Position numbers and translations under genes: made by a program. From JAGXQV01 sp964451375 (GTDB taxonomy: Bacteria > Pseudomonadota > Gammaproteobacteria > Burkholderiales > Sulfuricellaceae), in the NCBI GenBank assembly GCA_964451375.1, contig CAYVIN010000007.1:24049-88048 (forward strand): a stretch of 64,000 nt of DNA. The letters are read 5' to 3'. Under the pieces are notes generated by a model. The model was not told the DNA's origin and made no database searches. It worked only from the letters and a program-made list of their open reading frames with translations. Positions 62,559-64,000 of the stretch are shown here, one piece after another (position 1 is the stretch's first letter; each line of letters opens with the position of its first letter).

Positions 62559-63053
62559 AAGCGGACTTCCTTGAGGTGTATTCAGAGTAAGGACTATCAC
62601 AAACAAGCAGTAGACATGTCAATCGCGGATTACCACATCGGCATAAATTTCCCTGACGCCGGACAAACCAAAAGCCGGTAAAAGTCAGCGCTACACCGGC
62701 AGACGTGAAAAACGCCGGAATGAAGCTATCGCAGCGCCGGAAGTAACGCCCCGGCGCGACATAGAGATTCACTTTGCCGAGTAATCGCCGCAGTTCTGTA
62801 GGTCAAATATCGGCATTTTTTAAAATATTTTCGTGTTTGTGAAAATCTCCCCCTCGCCGATAGTGGCGTTTCAGGTTAGTCACTGCATACCTGTTACTTT
62901 TCACAGGTTTCAAGGATGGGGTGTTCGGGTAGCATTGGTGAGGCTAATGATTGGCTGGAATAAGAAATATTAGAGAACACCGTTCCAGTCACAGCAAATT
63001 ACTGGCAACTTACCGCCCGCTTTTTTCAACGCTCGCCCACACAGGATTCCCCA
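62559..63053. other. Divergent intergenic region
   Basis: About 495 bases between the secreted protein gene and the NERD gene, with no supported gene. It contains an AT-rich stretch near 62815-62840 and an inverted repeat ACCTGT-TACTTTTC-ACAGGT (62889-62908) similar to one at 48780-48805. Confidence 0.5.
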
Positions 63054-64000
63054 ATGATCGTCAAACACCTCGACCCCTTTGATTCTTTTGAAAAATACGC
63101 CATCGCAGGCCGCAAGGCCGAAGAAAAAATGGCGTTTTACCTTAAGGTGGATTTCGAGGACGAGCCGGACATCCATGTCATTAACGGCTTGCGGGTTGAA
63201 TTGGACGATGGTGCGGTGCAGATTGACCATTTGGTGATTCATCCTTACGGGATGATTATCGTCGAGAGCAAAAGTGTTACCGGCAAGGTGCAGATCAAGG
63301 AAGACGGCCAGTGGATACGCTGGTTCAACGATCAATCAAGCGGAATGGAGTCGCCGCTCAAGCAGGGCGAGATTCAGGCCAAGCGGTTGAAGAAACACCT
63401 TAACAAAGCCGCCAACCCGGCGGGATATTTCGATACGGTGCCGGTGGATGTGATTACCGCGATTTCCGATCAGGGAGTGATCATCTGGCCGAACGGCCAA
63501 CCGCTCAAAGGGGTGATGAAGGCCGATCAGGTGACCGAGAAAATCCGCAAGAAAATCGATATATTCAAGACGCAAGACGAGCCGAAAAAGCTGCCGGACG
63601 CCCACATCAAGGTGATTTGCAAATACATGCTGGCGGTCAACAAACCGCTGGAAAAGCAGCCTGCCGCTGTGCCGAAAGTTGCGGAACAACCGCTGGCCGC
63701 CTACGCCGCGCAGGCCAAAAAGCCCTCCGTAATTGCCGCGCCGCAAGCCGCCGATCCGGCCCCCGGCGAGGCGACCCGCTCCGGGAAAATCTGCCGGTTT
63801 TGCGGCGGCTTCAATCTGGAAATCAAATACGGGCACAACTACTATTTCCACTGCCGGGACTGCAATAAAAGCACTCCAATCAATTCGATCTGCCCGAAAT
63901 GCAACAATCTCGAAAAACTGCGCAAGCAGGGCCGGGAGTTTTTCGGGCTCTTCTGGGAAAAGATACGGAAGTTGAGGGATAGCATCGGCCCTGAACACCT
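63054..64000 (+). CDS. NERD-domain protein with C-terminal zinc ribbons, 3' end cut by window
   Basis: About 315 residues visible, frame still open at the window edge. The ATG at 63054 has an AGGA site. The N-terminal NERD nuclease-related domain contains VINGLRVELDDGAVQIDHLV and GMIIVESKSVTGKVQIKEDG, giving the D...ExK catalytic pattern. A linker leads to paired CxxC knuckles: ICRFCGG, HCRDCNK and ICPKCNN, a zinc-ribbon type tail seen in DNA-acting proteins. Function is unknown; NERD proteins are suspected nucleases and often found in accessory regions. Confidence 0.85.
   Translation, partial: MIVKHLDPFDSFEKYAIAGRKAEEKMAFYLKVDFEDEPDIHVINGLRVELDDGAVQIDHLVIHPYGMIIVESKSVTGKVQIKEDGQWIRWFNDQSSGMESPLKQGEIQAKRLKKHLNKAANPAGYFDTVPVDVITAISDQGVIIWPNGQPLKGVMKADQVTEKIRKKIDIFKTQDEPKKLPDAHIKVICKYMLAVNKPLEKQPAAVPKVAEQPLAAYAAQAKKPSVIAAPQAADPAPGEATRSGKICRFCGGFNLEIKYGHNYYFHCRDCNKSTPINSICPKCNNLEKLRKQGREFFGLFWEKIRKLRDSIGPEH

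Overview
The window reads as chromosome of a free-living betaproteobacterium, probably of the Nitrosomonadales/Gallionella-Sulfuricella type. This is inferred from gene order and protein style (ilvIHC-psd-pssA, gmk-rpoZ-spoT, ubiC-ubiA, mdtABC with an OprM-like lipoprotein, MHYT sensor kinase); no ribosomal RNA is present to confirm it. Overall base composition is moderately GC-rich. Most of the window is ordinary core metabolism and signalling. It is interrupted by a short accessory stretch (about 24.9-36.7 kb) with toxin-antitoxin modules, broken genes, duplications and palindromic mobile elements.

Layout. 0-4.6 kb: branched-chain amino acid synthesis (ilvI partial, ilvH, ilvC) followed by phosphatidylethanolamine synthesis (psd, pssA). 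4.6-7.5 kb: an RmlD-like reductase and a SEC-C/TPR/GT41 O-GlcNAc-transferase-like protein. 7.5-14.2 kb: a methyltransferase and flavoprotein pair, small unknown genes, rdgB, a secreted RCC1-repeat protein and hemW. 14.2-16.5 kb: a TetR regulator flanked by two matching palindromic operators and an AhpD-like / tautomerase / nitroreductase operon. 16.5-24.9 kb: HD-GYP protein, HU, bioA, dacB, MHYT histidine kinase, ubiD.

Accessory part. 24.9-29.6 kb: MntA/HepT, a large HD plus HSP90-like ATPase protein split by one in-frame TAG, and VapBC. 29.6-34.2 kb: a truncated copy of a cytochrome c' gene, a Cache-HAMP-PAS histidine kinase, a frameshifted porin, and the intact cytochrome c' gene. 34.2-36.7 kb: ubiA and ubiC, then two palindromic MITE-like elements, the second inserted exactly at the stop codon of a ParE-type toxin gene that also carries a nonsense codon.

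Rest. 36.8-47.3 kb: CheY-like regulator, YcgR/PilZ flagellar brake, recG, ridA, diguanylate cyclase, spoT, rpoZ, gmk, FHA protein, queA, tRNA-Leu(CAA). 47.4-50.9 kb: secreted trypsin-like protease with an unusual insertion, a TAXI-type binding protein and two small exported proteins. 51.1-60.6 kb: a four-gene RND efflux operon. 60.6-64.0 kb: a secreted DUF1566/Ig-like protein and a truncated NERD-domain gene.

Two themes recur. Short palindromic G/C-rich repeats lie between genes and also inside reading frames (recG, mdtC, the efflux lipoprotein), where they add in-frame segments. Second, several c-di-GMP and phosphorelay components (HD-GYP, GGDEF, PilZ, CheY, two sister histidine kinases with almost the same kinase core) are scattered rather than in one operon. 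Three coding sequences are each broken by a single base change; assembly error must be excluded before they are called pseudogenes.
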